Assembly (NCBI GenBank): GCA_030159075.1
Contig: BROG01000457.1
Span: 541,293-605,292 of the forward strand
From: Atrina japonica
Lineage: Eukaryota; Mollusca; Bivalvia; Pterioida; Pinnidae
Direction: 5' to 3'
Length of the DNA: 64,000 bases
In this document: positions 1 to 12,026 of the stretch, piece after piece
Position numbering within the stretch: the stretch's first letter is position 1
How the letters are laid out: every line of letters starts with the position of its first letter
Notes under the pieces: model-generated
Told to the model about the DNA's origin: nothing
The model's input: the letters and a program-made list of their open reading frames with translations, nothing else
Database searches by the model: none
Program-made: the position numbers and the translations under genes

Positions 1-669
1 AAGTTATCTATGACTGCATGTTGACCTAGAACTGCTTTGAAAAAAGTATATTTAGCCTTATTAGCAGATATTAATAACACATATATTATATATGTTCCTT
101 CTAATGCAGTAGCAAATCTAGACTTTTTTAGAAGGAAGGGTATGCACATGCAGTACTTGACACGAACCACTTCGTTCATTTTTATGGTTGAGAGGTAAAG
201 ATCGATAAATTCAATTAGTGCTGTAAAAAATTCTAACCAGAAAATGCTTTAATAGATTCATTATTTATATATGTAATTTGTCCATCTAGATTTTCTGACA
301 TAGATACAGGTAGGCCCTACATTATATTCATTTACATCATCTTGGTTAATAAGAGAAATTATAGGGTTTACATCTTTAAGTTATCGTCATGATTTGAATA
401 AAAACATTGACAGAAAGATTCAACTACTGACACTAATTTCTTGTTGATCTGTGATTATTTTTTCCGTTATTATTTTTCAGCTTTGTTACAGTTTATTAAT
501 AAAGTTTGAATTTCTTTTTTTCTTCTAAGCTTAGAAGATATTTTTGTTTAGTTTTTTTCACCTTCTTCGACCCACTTTGGAAGATATTTTAATTTTTTTA
601 TGATATTAAACATAATTATGAATATGTGTTGTCAAGGTAGAGTTTAAATGAACCCTTTAGTTAGCAAAA
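1..669. other. AT-rich non-coding sequence
   Basis: I see no gene, RNA or recognisable repeat here. It is ordinary AT-rich intergenic sequence up to the edge of the tandem duplication that follows. Confidence 0.5.
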
Positions 670-1302
670 TCAAATTTATTAACCCACCCGTTTCATAATT
701 TGATATCAATTAGTGGTCCTTGACTATAAAACAAAACTGACACGTGACTTTATATTCCAGACTTTTAAGACAGGCGTATAAACAATGGAAACGATTATAA
801 CATTCACTCATAGGTTATATCAAAACGTGTGATGCTGATAGCAACAAATGAACGACAAAATAATAGAATTGCTTTATGGTTTCAAATCAGCCGATCAACA
901 GGTGTAGTGGTATGGAAGCCATAAGCCTGCACAGACGCGTATAAACTAATACCACCACACCTCAAAAGATTTAATATACTGTCACAAAACATATTTAAAA
1001 ATTCGATATCGGGATAATCTTAGCATACCTTTTCAGTTAAATAAAAATTTCAACTTTTATATTATAGCAACTTAGTTTTTTATCGCTGTTTTAGACATAT
1101 GATAAAAAAGTATGTATATATATTTTCGGAAGAAATGGAATAGCATTCCTCTATTGTGTACTATATTGGGGTATAAACAATGTATGGGTTAGAAAATAAT
1201 TTCTAGATTTTTTTCCCACAAGAACTCCCAAAGAATGAAGTATCGAACATGATCACACAATCATATATTAGCGTGTCGGTAAAGCTTCATATACATGTAC
1301 AG
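670..1302. repeat. Tandem duplication, copy 1 (633 bp)
   Basis: This block is repeated almost base for base immediately downstream, with only a handful of substitutions and short indels. It contains no long ORF. Within it, the arms at about 900-913 and 949-962 form an imperfect 14-bp inverted repeat (13 of 14 pairs) around a roughly 35-base loop. The hairpin is kept in both copies. The near identity suggests a recent duplication or a two-unit satellite. Confidence 0.9.
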
Positions 1303-1932
1303 TCAAATTTATTAACCCACCCGTTTCATAATTTGATATCAATTAGTGGTCCTTGACTATAAAACAAAACTGACACGTGACTTTATATTCCAGAATTTTA
1401 AGACAGGCGTATAAACAATGGAAACGATTATAACATTCACTCATAGGTTATATCAAAACGTGTGATGCTGATAGCAACAAATGAACGACAAAATAATAGA
1501 ATTGCTTTATGGTTTCAAATCAGCCGATCAACAGGTGTAGTGGTATGGAAGCCATAAGCCTGCACAGACGCGTAAAAACTAATACCACCACACCTCAAAA
1601 GATTTAATATACTGTCACAAAACATATTTAAAATTCGATATCGGGATAATCTTAGCATACCTTTTCAGTTAAATAAAAATTTCAACTTTTATATTATAGC
1701 AACTTAGTTTTTTATCGCTGTTTTAGACATATGATAAAAAAGTATGTATATATTTTCGGAAGAAATGGAATAGCATTCCTCTATTGTGTACTATATTGGG
1801 ATATAAACAATGTATGGGTTAGAAAATAATTTCTAGATTTTTTCCCACAAGAACTCCCAAAGAATGAAGTATCGAACATGATCACACAATCATATATTAG
1901 CGTGTCGGTAAAGCTTCATATACATGTACAGT
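1303..1932. repeat. Tandem duplication, copy 2 (630 bp)
   Basis: This is the second unit of the direct duplication. It begins with the same tcaaatttattaaccc start as copy 1 and ends at the same tacatgtacagt sequence. Differences from copy 1 are single bases and short changes in A or T runs. The right boundary falls one or two bases before the terminal inverted repeat of the next element. Confidence 0.9.
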
Positions 1933-1933
1933 A

Positions 1934-2407
1934 TAGTGCCAAAAGTGAAGATAATTTTTTTTCTCTCGTGTATATTTCATATAATTCTGCAAATTTTCAC
2001 AATATTCATGTTAATTAATTTCTAAATCAATTTTGGTTTAACTTAAACCAGAAAACTTAAAATATTCAACAGTTCCATTGTGTATCAGCTCATAATGTTC
2101 AAATTTTCCGTTTTCAAGATTCGGGAATTTTATAAGAAAATTAAATTCTAATATGTCATTATTCCCTATTTACATATACTGAAAAGAGACAATAACATTT
2201 TTGTATCCTGCAAAACTCATCAGTACTCTTAAACGAAACAATGGTAATTTACATTTTAAAAAACACACAGAAACGTCAACACATGAATACTTTATAGTGA
2301 AAATTTTATTGAAATTGAAAAGGAAATGACAGTAATAGTATTTTGAAAAAATGTGGTTTTATATGAAATATATGGAGAAAAGTAAAAATTATCTTCACAT
2401 TTGGCAC
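1934..2407. mobile_element. MITE-like element with about 45-bp terminal inverted repeats
   Basis: The left end starts gtgccaaaagtgaagataat and continues to tatatttcatata. The right end is its near-complementary inverse, finishing attatcttcacatttggcac. The interior is AT-rich and has no transposase ORF, so it would be non-autonomous. A diverged relative lies at 3.9-4.3 kb. Target-site duplications are not clear, and the superfamily cannot be assigned from the ends alone. Confidence 0.75.
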
Positions 2408-3128
2408 ATGTCTATGTCGATGGTTTAGTACCAAAATCGATTGAATCAGAGATGTTGAAATCGTTTTAGGTAACAAGACATTTCGACTGGGTATCAGCAA
2501 GGATCTGCCAGACTCCGAATGAAAATCAGCCGGTCCGGGACAAAATCTGAACATAAATTATAATTCATTTTGTGTCAAAACAAATTTTAAATCAATGTAG
2601 AATAAAATGATTTTAATCATGAATATTCACTCTATATTTCTATAACAACTTCTTGCAAGAGACTTTCATCCAGACTCACTCTGCTCATAATCACTCTAAT
2701 TCTTGCTTCCTTTCTCACTATAGGCCTAATCACTCTCTACTTGCTCTTATCTTTGATTTTCTGATGTTCACTTTCATTTAATTTAAACAAGAGCCGTCTG
2801 GGCTTCCCGTGTTTCTTTATTTGGGCCTTTGGCATTGTATTTACTATGAAGTGTAAATGTCTCATGAAGAGTTACTGTTGACACTCTGTTGTTTGTACAA
2901 ACCTTTAGAGATGCATTTAAAGTAGCTGGGAGGTGGGATTTAAAATGATATGCATTTAATACCAGTATCCCCAAGCGTCAACATTACGAACTTCCGGTTC
3001 TCGGTGACGTAAGGTTTGTTGAAACTCAAATATGTCAAGTTTTTTTCGAATGCCCAACATAAAAGAGGCGTATTAAACGTGCTATTTAGAATAGCTTTTA
3101 TTTGTGTTATAACGCATTTCAAAACTCG
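2408..3128. other. Non-coding sequence without recognised features
   Basis: Only short random open frames occur. I see no gene or repeat that I can support. Confidence 0.4.
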
Positions 3129-3255
3129 TAATAACATCTTTCAAAAATCATAGTAACGCCTTTTAAAAGTTGTTATAAGGCCTTCTTTGGCGTAATAACG
3201 CCTTTCAAAAAGTCGTTATAACGCCTTTTTTGCATAATATCACCTTTCAAGATAT
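3129..3255. repeat. Degenerate direct repeat around taacgcctttcaaaa
   Basis: Four or five diverged units carry a core like gtaataacgcctttcaaaa, spaced about 30-40 bases apart. They run directly into the perfect palindrome at 3268-3297. Confidence 0.6.
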
Positions 3256-3267
3256 AAAATATAAAAG

Positions 3268-3297
3268 CAGCGATATATAAAGCTTTATATATCGCTG
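3268..3297. repeat. 30-bp perfect palindrome
   Basis: The sequence starts cagcgatatataaag and continues as its exact reverse complement with no spacer, giving a 15-bp arm on each side. A related imperfect hairpin with an agcgatat..atatcgct arm begins the 74-bp tandem array at 16.25 kb, so this is probably a piece of a repeat family. Confidence 0.85.
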
Positions 3298-3435
3298 GTA
3301 AAAGGTAGTGCTGCAAAATGTATATGTTCCTTGATAACAGTGTTCATACTACCGTATTCAGGCCCGCCTGCCAACTTCTGAAAATTCAAATGAGTGAGAT
3401 TTTGCCAATCAATTTCGCGGCATTATTGCGATTGT

Positions 3436-3546
<111 letters not shown>

Positions 3547-3716
3547 CAACACTGTCGGAAGCAAATTGAAAGTGGTGGGGGGCTAAACCAACTTAAAACA
3601 CACACACGCCAGAAACATCTAGGCGCTAAGCCTTAATTTTCAACACCTATTTCTATCTTTGCCAAAAAAGTGGGCGGCTAAGCCCCCCTAGCCCCCCCCC
3701 TGGTTCCGACGCCTAT

Positions 3717-3730
3717 GTATATATATATAT

Positions 3731-3770
<40 letters not shown>
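3717..3770. repeat. (TA)n then (GATA)n microsatellite
   Basis: A short TA run passes into about nine GATA/ATAG units. Confidence 0.95.
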
Positions 3771-3771
<1 letters not shown>

Positions 3772-3899
3772 CAGATGCACTAAAGTGAAGCAAAAAAAGA
3801 AAAAATAGAACGTACATGTACATTTTATTACTTGATGTTATTAGTTTGTGTTTAGAAAAGATTAATTATGGTATACAAAATACAGTAGATCTACAGCGA

Positions 3900-4320
3900 G
3901 GTGACAGAAATGAGGGCACTTTTTTTCTTCTCGATATAAAACCACATTTTATCAAATCATCCATGAAGGATCCTTTCAAAGGCGACTTTAAATAAACTCA
4001 TTATACCATAAACTCAAAATATCTAATATATATTAAATTTCCTTGTATATTTGCTCATAATGTTAAAATTTTTCTGTTTCCAAGATTTAGCATTAAACAT
4101 TTAATTCTTTATACAACAATATCCTATTTATACATATCAAAAACTATATATTTCAACTTTGTATCCGACAAAACCTATACCAGTGCTACAAAAGAAACAA
4201 CCATAATCCATAACAAAACAAACACAGAAACGTCAAAATATCAATGGTGAAAATTTTACTGAAAATGAATAAGAAATATTCATTTTGAAAAAAATGTGGT
4301 TTTATATGAAATATATAGAT
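3900..4320. mobile_element. Diverged copy of the 1.9-kb MITE-like family
   Basis: The sequence around 4030-4310 aligns by eye with about 2090-2370. Shared landmarks are the phrases gctcataatgtt, acacagaaacgtcaaa and atgtggttttatatgaaata. An inverse of the last phrase lies near 3935-3955, so the copy has inverted ends too. The outer ends are eroded, so the limits are approximate. Confidence 0.6.
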
Positions 4321-5183
4321 ACTAGATACTACACATACTTATCATTGAATTATGATATATATTTGTCTCTCCTGTATACGTTTGATTTCGTCAAAGGGTA
4401 AAACTACTGATGTCAAAGAATACAATCTACAGTTTTTTCTACGGTAGCAAGTGTGACTAAACATTATATAATCTAATTTTTCAAACTCATAGGTCGACTA
4501 ATCAAACAACTCTTATTTTAATGTTATGAAGTATAAAGTTATGTTATCCGCCGTTAAAACAATCAGTTTTATAGTTTTTACAATTGAAGATGCTTTATTT
4601 TCTCTTTTGGTAAGTCATTACAAGAATGACTAGATTCTACATTGACTGTCCCCAGATAATCTGATAAGAGAGGTACGAGAGAGTCAAAATAATCTGAATA
4701 TTTTTCTGGAACTAATACAATCTAACACCCTTTCGACGGATGGATGGCGAAATCTACTCCAAATGTCAGAAATAAATTTAAATTCGAACGAAAAAAGAGG
4801 GATTTATGTCTTTCATATCATCTCGAGTGAACAGTTACTAATGTTTTCAGTGAGGGTAATCTGTCTAGAGAAGAGGAAAGGCACATAGAAGACCGCTAAA
4901 TGTTTATTAATTATAATACAGGTGATTATAACCAGGCACGTGTCTCGAATTGCCAATGTAAAGAATTAAAAATGAATGCAAGCACTAATATCCGACTACG
5001 TCCTCGAATTGCATGTGCTTCTTCGACACTCGGTTGTCTTGGTTAAAATATAGGCCTAGATCTAACGTAGGCATAAGTTAATTTGTGATGGCAATGCATT
5101 CTAAAGTTCGACGCACCATTAGTTCAATACCCCGTTAGTCCGACACACTACGATGCATTCAGTTGGAATAGGGAACTTTCGAA
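4321..5183. other. Non-coding sequence without recognised features
   Basis: No gene or supported repeat is visible. The only open frames are short and have no recognisable protein content. Confidence 0.4.
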
Positions 5184-5274
5184 TTAGCCCGGATTACCGT
5201 TATAATCCTGCTTTTATTATCGCCAGTTAAAATGTTCCTCAATGATATTTGCGGTTTCGATAATACATAGATAG

Positions 5275-5350
5275 CCCCGATAGCACAATGGGTAAAAGCG
5301 CCCTGCAAATGTTACGAAGGTCCTGGATTGGATTCGCGGTCTGTCTGCAC
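5275..5350 (+). mobile_element. tRNA-derived SINE head
   Basis: A tRNA-like stretch begins gatagcacaatgggtaaaag, which fits a pol III A box. About 35 bases later comes ggtcctggattggattc, which fits a degenerate B box. It lacks a convincing full cloverleaf and a mature tRNA 3' end, so I read it as a SINE head rather than a functional tRNA gene. Confidence 0.6.
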
Positions 5351-5889
5351 ATTTTTTTCTGTCCTGCTACATTCCAGTAATTTGGCGGTCAACTAAGTAA
5401 TCCACTGTTGTATGTTTTAAGAGTCTCTTTGGTTTCTTTATACAAAATAAAATTAATGAGCTAAAGAGTAAAAATATTTCAATTTCTTTACATATTTTAC
5501 TATACATAAGGTAAATACGAAAACCGGATTAACGTATGAAGAACATAATCGAGAAGGCCCGAATAAATGCGCAGAAGGATAATTCTGTCGCTCAATGGGG
5601 ACCTCTGGTCCCCCTGATATCACACACAAATGTCGTTCGTCTACGCAAATAAAAATAGTTCAACACTTCCGGAAACCATAAAATGAAAGTAAGATTAAAT
5701 ATAATATTAATGTTTTGAAAAGATAGTTATAATAATTTATTAAAGACGTTGGTACTTATTATATAATCTATACAATGAAAGAATCATGTTACTAAATGAA
5801 CAGTCAAATTATATTTGTTATCAGGGAAGTAAAATAGAGGGAAAGGTTACACACAAGTTTTAATGAAATATCGAGAAGCGGGAGATTTG

Positions 5890-7015
5890 AACATTGGGTT
5901 ACTCCTGGTCTCCTATCGAACATATATAAAGTTAGTAAATTGGGTTACCTCTGGTCCACTATAGATATAACATTGGGTTACCTCTGGTCCCCTATAGATA
6001 TATACCTATAGATATAACATTGGCTTACCTCTGGTCCCCTATAGATACATATTATAGATATGACATTGGGTTACCTCTGTTCCCCTATAGATATAACATT
6101 GGGTTACCTCTGGTCCCCTATAGATATGACATTGGGTTACCTCTGGTCCCCTATAGACACATACCTATAGAAATGACATTGGGTTACCTCTGGTCCCCTA
6201 TAGACACATACCTATAGAAATGACATTGGGTTACCTCTGGTCCCCTATAGATATATACCTATAGATATAACATTGGCTTACCTCTGGTCCTATAGATACA
6301 TACCTATAGATATGACATTGGGTTACCTCTGGTCCCCTATAGATATAACATTGGGTTACCTCTGGTCCCCTATAGATATAACATTGGGTTACCTCTGGTC
6401 CCCTATAGATATATACCTATAGATATAACATTGGCTTACCTCTGGTCCCCTATAGATACATATTATAGATATGACATTGGGTTACCTCTGGTCCCCTATA
6501 GATATAACATTGGGTTACCTCTGGTCCCCTATAGAAATGACATTGGGTTACCTCTGGTCCCCTATAGACACATACCTATAGAAATGACATTGGGTTACCT
6601 CTGGTCCCCTATAGATATATACCTATAGATATAACATTGGCTTACCTCTGGTCCCCTATAGATACATACCTATAGATATGACATTGGGTTACCTCTGGTC
6701 CCCTATAGATATAACATTGGGTTACCTCTGGTCCCCTATAGATATATACCTATAGATATAACATTGGCTTACCTCTGGTCCCCTATAGATACATACCTAT
6801 AGATATGACATTGGATTACCTCTGGTCCCCTATAGACACATACCTATAGAAATGACATTGGGTTACCTCTGGTCCTCTATAGATATAACATTGGGTTACC
6901 TCTAGTCCCCTATAGATATATACCTATAGATATGACATTGGGTTACCTCTGGTCCCTTATAGACACATACCTATAGAAATGACATTGGGTTACCTCTGGT
7001 CCCCTATAATTATTA
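5890..7015. repeat. Minisatellite, about 32-bp unit
   Basis: Some 25 or more units have the form attgggttacctctggtccc followed by ctatagatat. Longer variants of about 51 bp insert an extra cacatacctatagaaatg-type segment, giving a higher-order pattern. Reading frames through it (LPLVPYR repeats) are artefacts. The surrounding inverted-repeat arms share its core. Confidence 0.95.
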
Positions 7016-7145
7016 CCTCCAAATAGAAGAGGTTGTATGTATATATAAATTACTACGCATTCGTCTGTACTATTTTCGAGGGACCACAGGTCCCCTTTCA
7101 GCGACAGATTTATCCTTCTGCAATCACAACGGTAATCCGGGCTAA

Positions 7146-9025
7146 CTGAAGAAAAGCATTTAATTTCTTACAAAGGCCAGTGGTAAAATTGTTGTAGTTA
7201 ATACAGTGGACACCTATTGACATTCTTGTGTTGTATGGGGCTAGAGATAACTGTTATTTACGTTTTTGTGGTCCACATTGCCTTGTCAATTGGCTAGGAA
7301 AGGTACGTTATCATGTGTATAAAGGGGAGGGGTACTTATAAGCTTATAAATAGGGACATGGATGATTATTGGATTGAATGTGGTATCGGTGGAGCAGCAT
7401 ATCATTATTAACATTTGTCAGATGTATCGATACATGGGTATTTCACTAAGAAGTTTTACTTTTAAAAATTGTTCAAACAATGACCAAGCTGCGCTCGCTT
7501 TCAAGGCTTTGCTTTAATTCATATTATCGCGAGCACAGCTATTATGGTAATGCATATTATGGTAATGCATATGTGTAAGTACAAATAGGTCAAATTTACA
7601 CATACTTTGAGCAAAAATACTTTCGTCTAACAGTCCCGGGTCAAGTTCGCGTTGAATTTGGCATTTTTATCGAGAAGGTCAAAAACAAAATTTGTGATCA
7701 TATATCACACCATGAAATTTTTTTTAAAAATAGTACTAAGGCAAATAAGTCCTTATTAATCGCACACGGGATTTTTAAAAACTGGTATACAGCGTCTCCA
7801 AACAGACGCCATTTTATACCTACCGGAAATGAAGAGTTCCGATCAAGGGCGTTAATGGCTTTCCTAACCCGAAATGTTCAGTGACGCTGGATGGTCGGAC
7901 TCGCACCAGTCATAGGATATTTCTTAACTTGTTAATTTCAAAATAATTAAAAAAAAAATTAAACTGACTGTTTATTTGTGAAAATATTGAGATGTACTCA
8001 TGTTGCAATTATCTTGTTTACGAGAGTCCTACCATTGCAAGTCACTAGAGCCGTAGAGGTCATTTCTGGGTTTCTCTCCCAGTGACCGAAATACTCTCTC
8101 GTATCATACGATGTATGATTTGACATTTTACTATCGGTTATTAACGTAGAATTATTTTGGAATCAATTTCACTAACACAAAATATGAGGGAATTAACATT
8201 AACATAGTAACTGAGAACACTTCAAATGAAAGATTGTATTAATTTACTGACGTAAAAGTTAACAGTAAATTTCGACACACATGACAGATTAGCTACTTTC
8301 TAAGGGGAAGAAACTCGGTCATCCTGCAGATATATTTTTGAAAATTGAGTACACATTTACAGCAGAAAATAAATTAGCCGATACCAGCTTTCTGTATATG
8401 TTTTTAACACTTCCATAGCCATACAGAAATTATTAGATGAAGATAAAAGAACAATTGAATAATTATCTGAAATGAAAATTTAATTTAAAGCTCCCCTCCC
8501 CCCTCAAAAATAAAAAAAGGAAAAGACAATGCACTTTATTTACTTTATAATATAGGCTACTCTCCATACATATCATTTTGCTGTGACATTTTTATTTTAC
8601 TTCCAGAAGCCTATATTTTGGTGTTCATGAATTCACCTGAATCACTGGTTAAACATCGAACCAAGCCTTTTGACTTCTTTGACGTATCTGACTTACTTAC
8701 TTCTATATATTGAACTTCTATGTGACCAATTTAACCGTAGATCTATATTGTTATATTTTGATTCCAAACGATAAATATTTAAAGAAAAAATAATCATTAC
8801 ACCTGAAGAGGAACTGATAAATATTTTAGCTGACGTTAGTACACCCAACCTTATAACAGCAAATTTACAGAACAATGAAATTTTAGGTTTAAACATGTTA
8901 TTGGTTGAAAAAAAAACAACAAAAATAAAAAAAGAACAAGAACATATAAGTCTGATAAACCTTGCTTGCTTTGTCTTGATGACTAATTAACTGCCACTCG
9001 TCCATGAGAGGCACGGAGAGAGATG

Positions 9026-9027
<2 letters not shown>
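7146..9027. other. Non-coding sequence, mostly featureless
   Basis: No gene is supported. A possible stem at about 8020-8105 pairs acgagagt with actctctcgt and is probably a scrap of a dispersed repeat. The rest is AT-rich and unstructured to the eye. Confidence 0.4.

Positions 9028-9089
<62 letters not shown>
9028..9089. repeat. (GT)n microsatellite
   Basis: About 31 GT dinucleotides without interruption. Confidence 0.97.
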
Positions 9090-9091
<2 letters not shown>

Positions 9092-10057
9092 ATGTCCTTG
9101 CTTGAGTAATTTGTATTTCCAATGGATTTTTAATTGTCACTACACTTCAAATTTACGATATACAACACACATTTATAAGCACTTATCATAAGCAGAGATA
9201 TATACATTGTATATAACACAGGTCCCAGGTATATGTCATCTTTTTTTACTGGAGAAACTTATTATATAGTAAAATTATGGCTTATATAGCACATGAGACA
9301 TATCCAGTCAGCTTCCACCTCATTGTTTGTTTAGCTTCTTTGATCAGTCATCACAGACTTGAATATCAACTATTACTTAAGGACTGATAAGACTCCTAGA
9401 TTATTTTCTAATTTGAAAGTTTAAGGATCAGCTTTTGTGTATAGGTAATTGCTACATTAATATTGGTATTATCTATTTTCCAAAAAAGACCATTTATCAA
9501 ATGATAGATCGAAATAAACATAATTAGGAGATAGGTCTAATCAATAATTTTTGTGGGGAAAAAAATGGATAAATGAATATGCTTACAGACACGTAAGTAA
9601 AGCAAAATATTAACAAAAAGATAAAAAAAAAAAATTTAAATAATTTTTGAATTAAATTCAATAAATGATTATTAATATTTTCAAATGTTAATTTTCATAA
9701 AATTGAATCAGTACACTTCTAATCTTTTTCAATTTTTATTGTAAGATATTTATAGAAAAATTCATTAAATATATTTCAAAATTCTTTATAATTTTTTTTT
9801 TATAAAAACTGATTTTGCAGTTGATGTACAATTTTTTTTTATTTTGTAAATGTTCAGTTGGTACAAAAATTCTCTCTTAGAACAATGATAAAAGAAGTAT
9901 TATCCTTAGAAAAAAATAAATTTTACCTGAATCAATTTTAAAATTGAACTCAAATATAATATATTTCTTGCTTATTTATAGTTTGCATATTGGTGACATC
10001 TCTCATATTTTCTTGCGTATTTGCTTAAGCAAACAGGTAAACTATATACTTCGTTTT
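9090..10057. other. AT-rich non-coding sequence
   Basis: Long A/T runs, especially between 9.6 and 9.95 kb, and no supportable gene. Confidence 0.45.
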
Positions 10058-10194
10058 GTCCTGATTGTCCCACTTTTTGAAATTCAGTTGTTATTTTAAC
10101 AATCAAAGTTAACTCCGATTTTTGTGGGACAATCTGGACAAGGTCTGTGGGACAATCAGGACAAACGAATTTCAAAAAGTGGGACAATCAGGAC
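10058..10194. mobile_element. Foldback element with 28-bp perfect arms
   Basis: The arm at 10058-10085 starts gtcctgattgtcccac and is matched exactly by its reverse complement at 10167-10194, separated by 81 bases. The loop holds two further copies of the gtgggacaatc motif. Non-coding; a foldback or MITE hairpin is the simplest reading. Confidence 0.85.
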
Positions 10195-10238
10195 TAAACC
10201 ATATTAACAACCCATCTACAGAATTAGGACATAAATGA

Positions 10239-10390
10239 GTTCGCCGAACTTTCTGCCCGATTTTAAGCAATTTTACCCTAATCCCTTTGGCGATTCTGTT
10301 TGGCGGGGCAACACGACCGAATCTCCAAAGGGATTTATTCAAATTTTACTCACTTAAAAAATTGCTTAAAATCGGGACATAAAGTTCGGC
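10239..10390. mobile_element. Second foldback element
   Basis: The left arm reads gccgaactttctgcccgatt and runs on through ttaagcaatttt. Its near-exact inverse ends the element at about 10357-10390. Inner arms around aatccctttgg..attc and gaatctccaaagggatt pair as well, so most of the 150 bases can fold as one long hairpin. It lies only 45 bases from the previous foldback. Confidence 0.8.
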
Positions 10391-10847
10391 CTAAACTACA
10401 GCTATATCCCAGAATGACACCTGTATTTTCTTTACGAATACTATTTATAAAAATAGGAAACCCAAAATCCTGTATGACACATGTTTAACTTAGATAAACA
10501 ATTTATGAAACACCTGTGTAAATTTGTTTGATATGAATCCTCCTTTCATGGAAGCTGAAGGGAATAATGTTAAAGCAAACATAAAATCGTGTAGAAACCA
10601 TATCAAATCTAGTAAAATGAGATCAATTAAATTTATACACCTGTCTTCTTTAAAGATTCGATAGATAATTGTTGTACACTGAAAACATATTGAAATTTAA
10701 CAAATAACCTCTCTCTTCTCATGTCTGTCTCAAACATTTATGGAATATTTAATGTGTCCTCATTTACAATTATTTTCATTACAATTTGTACAGAAAATGA
10801 CCGACTGCACAATGACAGAAAAATTTCCAATAAAATAAAATTATTTC

Positions 10848-10883
10848 CCTACCTACCTACCTATCTATCTACCTACCTACCCA
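10848..10883. repeat. (CTAC/CTAT)n tetranucleotide repeat
   Basis: About nine imperfect tetranucleotide units. Confidence 0.85.
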
Positions 10884-11031
10884 TAGGTAAAAGGGTAGAG
10901 CCAGTAAACGGCAAACAGAGAATATTTTATGTCTGGCCTTAACGAGTATAATTTTAAAATGCATGGGGTGTATCAGTATACAAATGTAGACATATCTAGT
11001 ACAGACATCTAATGATTATAATTGACAAGTA

Positions 11032-11450
11032 ACATGTGGTTTAAGTTTACATAATTGTCATAATTGTAATTGTAACCAGGTAGAAGATGAGTATCATTTC
11101 ATTTTAGTTTGTCCTTTTTATACACAATTCAGAAGAGAATACATTAAGAAGTACTATTGGCATAGATCTTCTATGTTCAAATTAATACAGCTGTTATCTG
11201 TTCACAATAAGAAGCAACTGTGTAATTTAGCAATCTTTTTGAAAAAAGGTGTGGGGGAAAGGTCGAGGCAAAATTAGTGTTCAGCCTCCAACTTACTTAC
11301 TAACTTACTTACTTACTTACACTCCACTCACAGTATTTAAATATTGATTGTAAATGTGATTTATTATATTTGTGTTTACATGATATTGTATATGTATTTA
11401 TGCTGATAAGCCAGATGGCTTAAAGCTTAATAAACTATCAAACTATCAAA
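11032..11450 (+). mobile_element. 5'-truncated LINE (non-LTR retrotransposon) 3' end
   Basis: An open frame at 11032-11277 encodes the C-terminal zinc-knuckle tail typical of LINE ORF2 proteins. Closely spaced Cys and His residues (CHNCNC) are followed by EDEYHFILVCPFY, an FRREYIKKYY segment and a basic end before a TAG stop. Such tails follow the reverse transcriptase domain in many invertebrate non-LTR elements, but the polymerase itself is missing here. The 3' UTR contains an ACTT tetranucleotide run, then a taagcttaataaactatcaa end with the octamer actatcaa repeated, which I take as the 3' terminus. It is a dead, truncated insertion; the clade is not assigned. Confidence 0.8.
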
Positions 11451-11814
11451 CATGGTATTTTCAACTATTGCAAAATGTTTTACCAATTAAGTCGGTATTT
11501 ATATAACCATCAAAGTTATTGAATAAAAGTTCAGAGAAAATGTTGCTTAAATGGAGAAACATTAAATACACGTACCTTTCAAATTGTCACAAAAAGTACA
11601 TATAACCGTACCTATACATGTCCCTTGTCAAGATTAGATGTATTCACTATCAATGCCAGAGCGTTTTAACGATTAGAATTTGAAAGTGAAACCATTTTAC
11701 CTTTGAAAATACGGGCTCAATCTTTGTTGATATATGACCATTTCGAAATTGAAAAAAAGCTGTAGTAACAAAGATAGAACATATTTTCACTTCCAAGTAC
11801 TTATGCGATGTCTT

Positions 11815-11935
<121 letters not shown>

Positions 11936-12026
11936 ATATGATCCGGGGTATTTCTTTAGAATTGGATGAAATAGCTGATACGGAAATTGTGTTTATGAAC
12001 ATCCAAATGATTTGAGGTGTAAGGAA

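Larger units (their letters stand above)
5184..7145. mobile_element. Inverted-repeat-bounded element carrying a minisatellite
   Basis: An 18-bp perfect terminal inverted repeat, ttagcccggattaccgtt, lies at 5184-5201, with its reverse complement at 7128-7145. A second inner pair, 42 bp long with about 38 matches, lies at 5570-5611 and 7080-7121. It contains the small hairpin ggggacctctggtcccc. Between the inner arms lies a 1.1-kb minisatellite whose unit includes the same acctctggtcccc core. No transposase is present. A tRNA-like sequence sits between the outer and inner left arms. I infer a non-autonomous DNA element whose hairpin end was amplified into a satellite. Confidence 0.75.

Noticed and set aside
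5275..5350. Functional tRNA gene
   Set aside because: A and B boxes are present, but a full acceptor stem and cloverleaf cannot be paired by eye. The same reasoning applies to the tRNA-like heads at 46.5, 47.3, 55.6 and 61.45 kb and to the family A SINE heads.
6020..6628. Repetitive 65-codon frames (LPLVPYR repeats)
   Set aside because: They arise from the minisatellite unit. The frame is broken by unit-length variation and there is no start or splice context.
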